Source of the DNA: an uncultured Eubacteriales bacterium
GTDB lineage: Bacteria; Bacillota; Clostridia; Monoglobales; Monoglobaceae
Direction: 5' to 3'
DNA: 5,513 bases
Assembly (NCBI GenBank): GCA_905205855.1
Contig: CAJLFL010000141.1
Location: 1-5,513 of the forward strand
Under the pieces are notes generated by a model, which worked only from the letters and a program-made list of their open reading frames with translations, was not told the DNA's origin and did not search any database. Positions 5,458 through 5,513 of the stretch are shown in pieces; within the stretch, counting starts at the first letter, position 1; the number at the start of each line of letters is the position of its first letter. The position numbers and the translations under genes were made by a program.

Positions 5458-5513
5458 CTACTTCAAACAAATCGTTACTTTACGTTCGCCGTCGGTTATG
5501 TTTATTTCCATGC
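5458..5513 (-). CDS. Possible C-terminal tail of an unidentified gene (partial)
   Basis: The minus strand is open from the window edge to a TAG at 5458-5460 and reads MEINITDGERKVTICLK before the stop. The alternation of hydrophobic and polar residues looks like a real C-terminal strand, but 17 codons are too few to name a family. The internal ATG at 5511 need not be the start. The opposite strand is also open here, so this is a weak call. It would lie upstream of, and in the same direction as, the SGNH-rhamnosidase unit. Confidence 0.3.
   Translation of the reverse strand, partial: MEINITDGERKVTICLK

Noticed and set aside
5415..5513. Plus-strand open frame starting ATG at 5415 and running to the window end (hydrophobic, Phe-rich)
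   Set aside because: It has no ribosome binding site, its composition is that of antisense of an AT-rich spacer, and it overlaps the more protein-like minus-strand tail.
1..5513. CRISPR array, tRNA, rRNA, transposase, integrase or defence genes
   Set aside because: No regularly spaced repeats, cloverleaf-like sequences or recognisable motifs of these classes were seen on either strand.

Overview
The window looks like a moderately AT-rich Firmicutes (Clostridia-type) chromosome, probably from a gut or rumen anaerobe. This is inferred from the gene families (zinc-type MDR dehydrogenase, MgtC/SapB, MATE, Gfo/Idh/MocA, TIM-barrel sugar isomerase, GH78 rhamnosidase, SGNH hydrolase), AGGAGG-like ribosome binding sites and low-GC spacers. 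No RNA gene, CRISPR array, transposase or phage gene was found.

Layout, left to right. (1) Positions 2-487, plus strand: the C-terminal half of a medium-chain dehydrogenase that enters from outside the window. (2) 496-1176, plus: a complete MgtC/SapB-family membrane protein, tightly coupled to the dehydrogenase. (3) 1177-1321: a spacer with a strong 17-bp hairpin and a repeated CAAAGCATA-(C/T)CG motif. (4) 1211-3019, plus: one 602-codon open frame that is a chimera. It holds a MATE transporter lacking both ends, fused in frame near 2423-2440 to the C-terminal domain of a Gfo/Idh/MocA sugar oxidoreductase. (5) 3042-3866, plus: a sugar phosphate isomerase/epimerase, otherwise full length in a single frame but carrying an in-frame TAA and an in-frame TGA. 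(6) 3800-5016, minus: an alpha-L-rhamnosidase that has a frameshift near its N-terminus and loses its C-terminal half exactly where the isomerase gene ends. (7) 5035-5343, minus: the C-terminal half of an SGNH/GDSL-type hydrolase behind a promoter-like sequence. (8) 5458-5513, minus: possibly the last codons of another gene.

Functionally, the right two thirds is the remains of a carbohydrate-use locus. A Gfo oxidoreductase next to a TIM-barrel isomerase is a common pairing for sugar or inositol-like catabolism. The rhamnosidase with an esterase-like SGNH protein fits deglycosylation of plant glycans. Only the MgtC-family gene is visibly complete and intact.

The most notable property is the damage: about four abrupt gene truncations, two nonsense codons and a frameshift within about 4 kb. 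Either this is a real, rapidly decaying, deletion-ridden region, or it is a chimeric or uncorrected metagenomic assembly. Sequence alone cannot separate the two. I see no convincing new biological system here.
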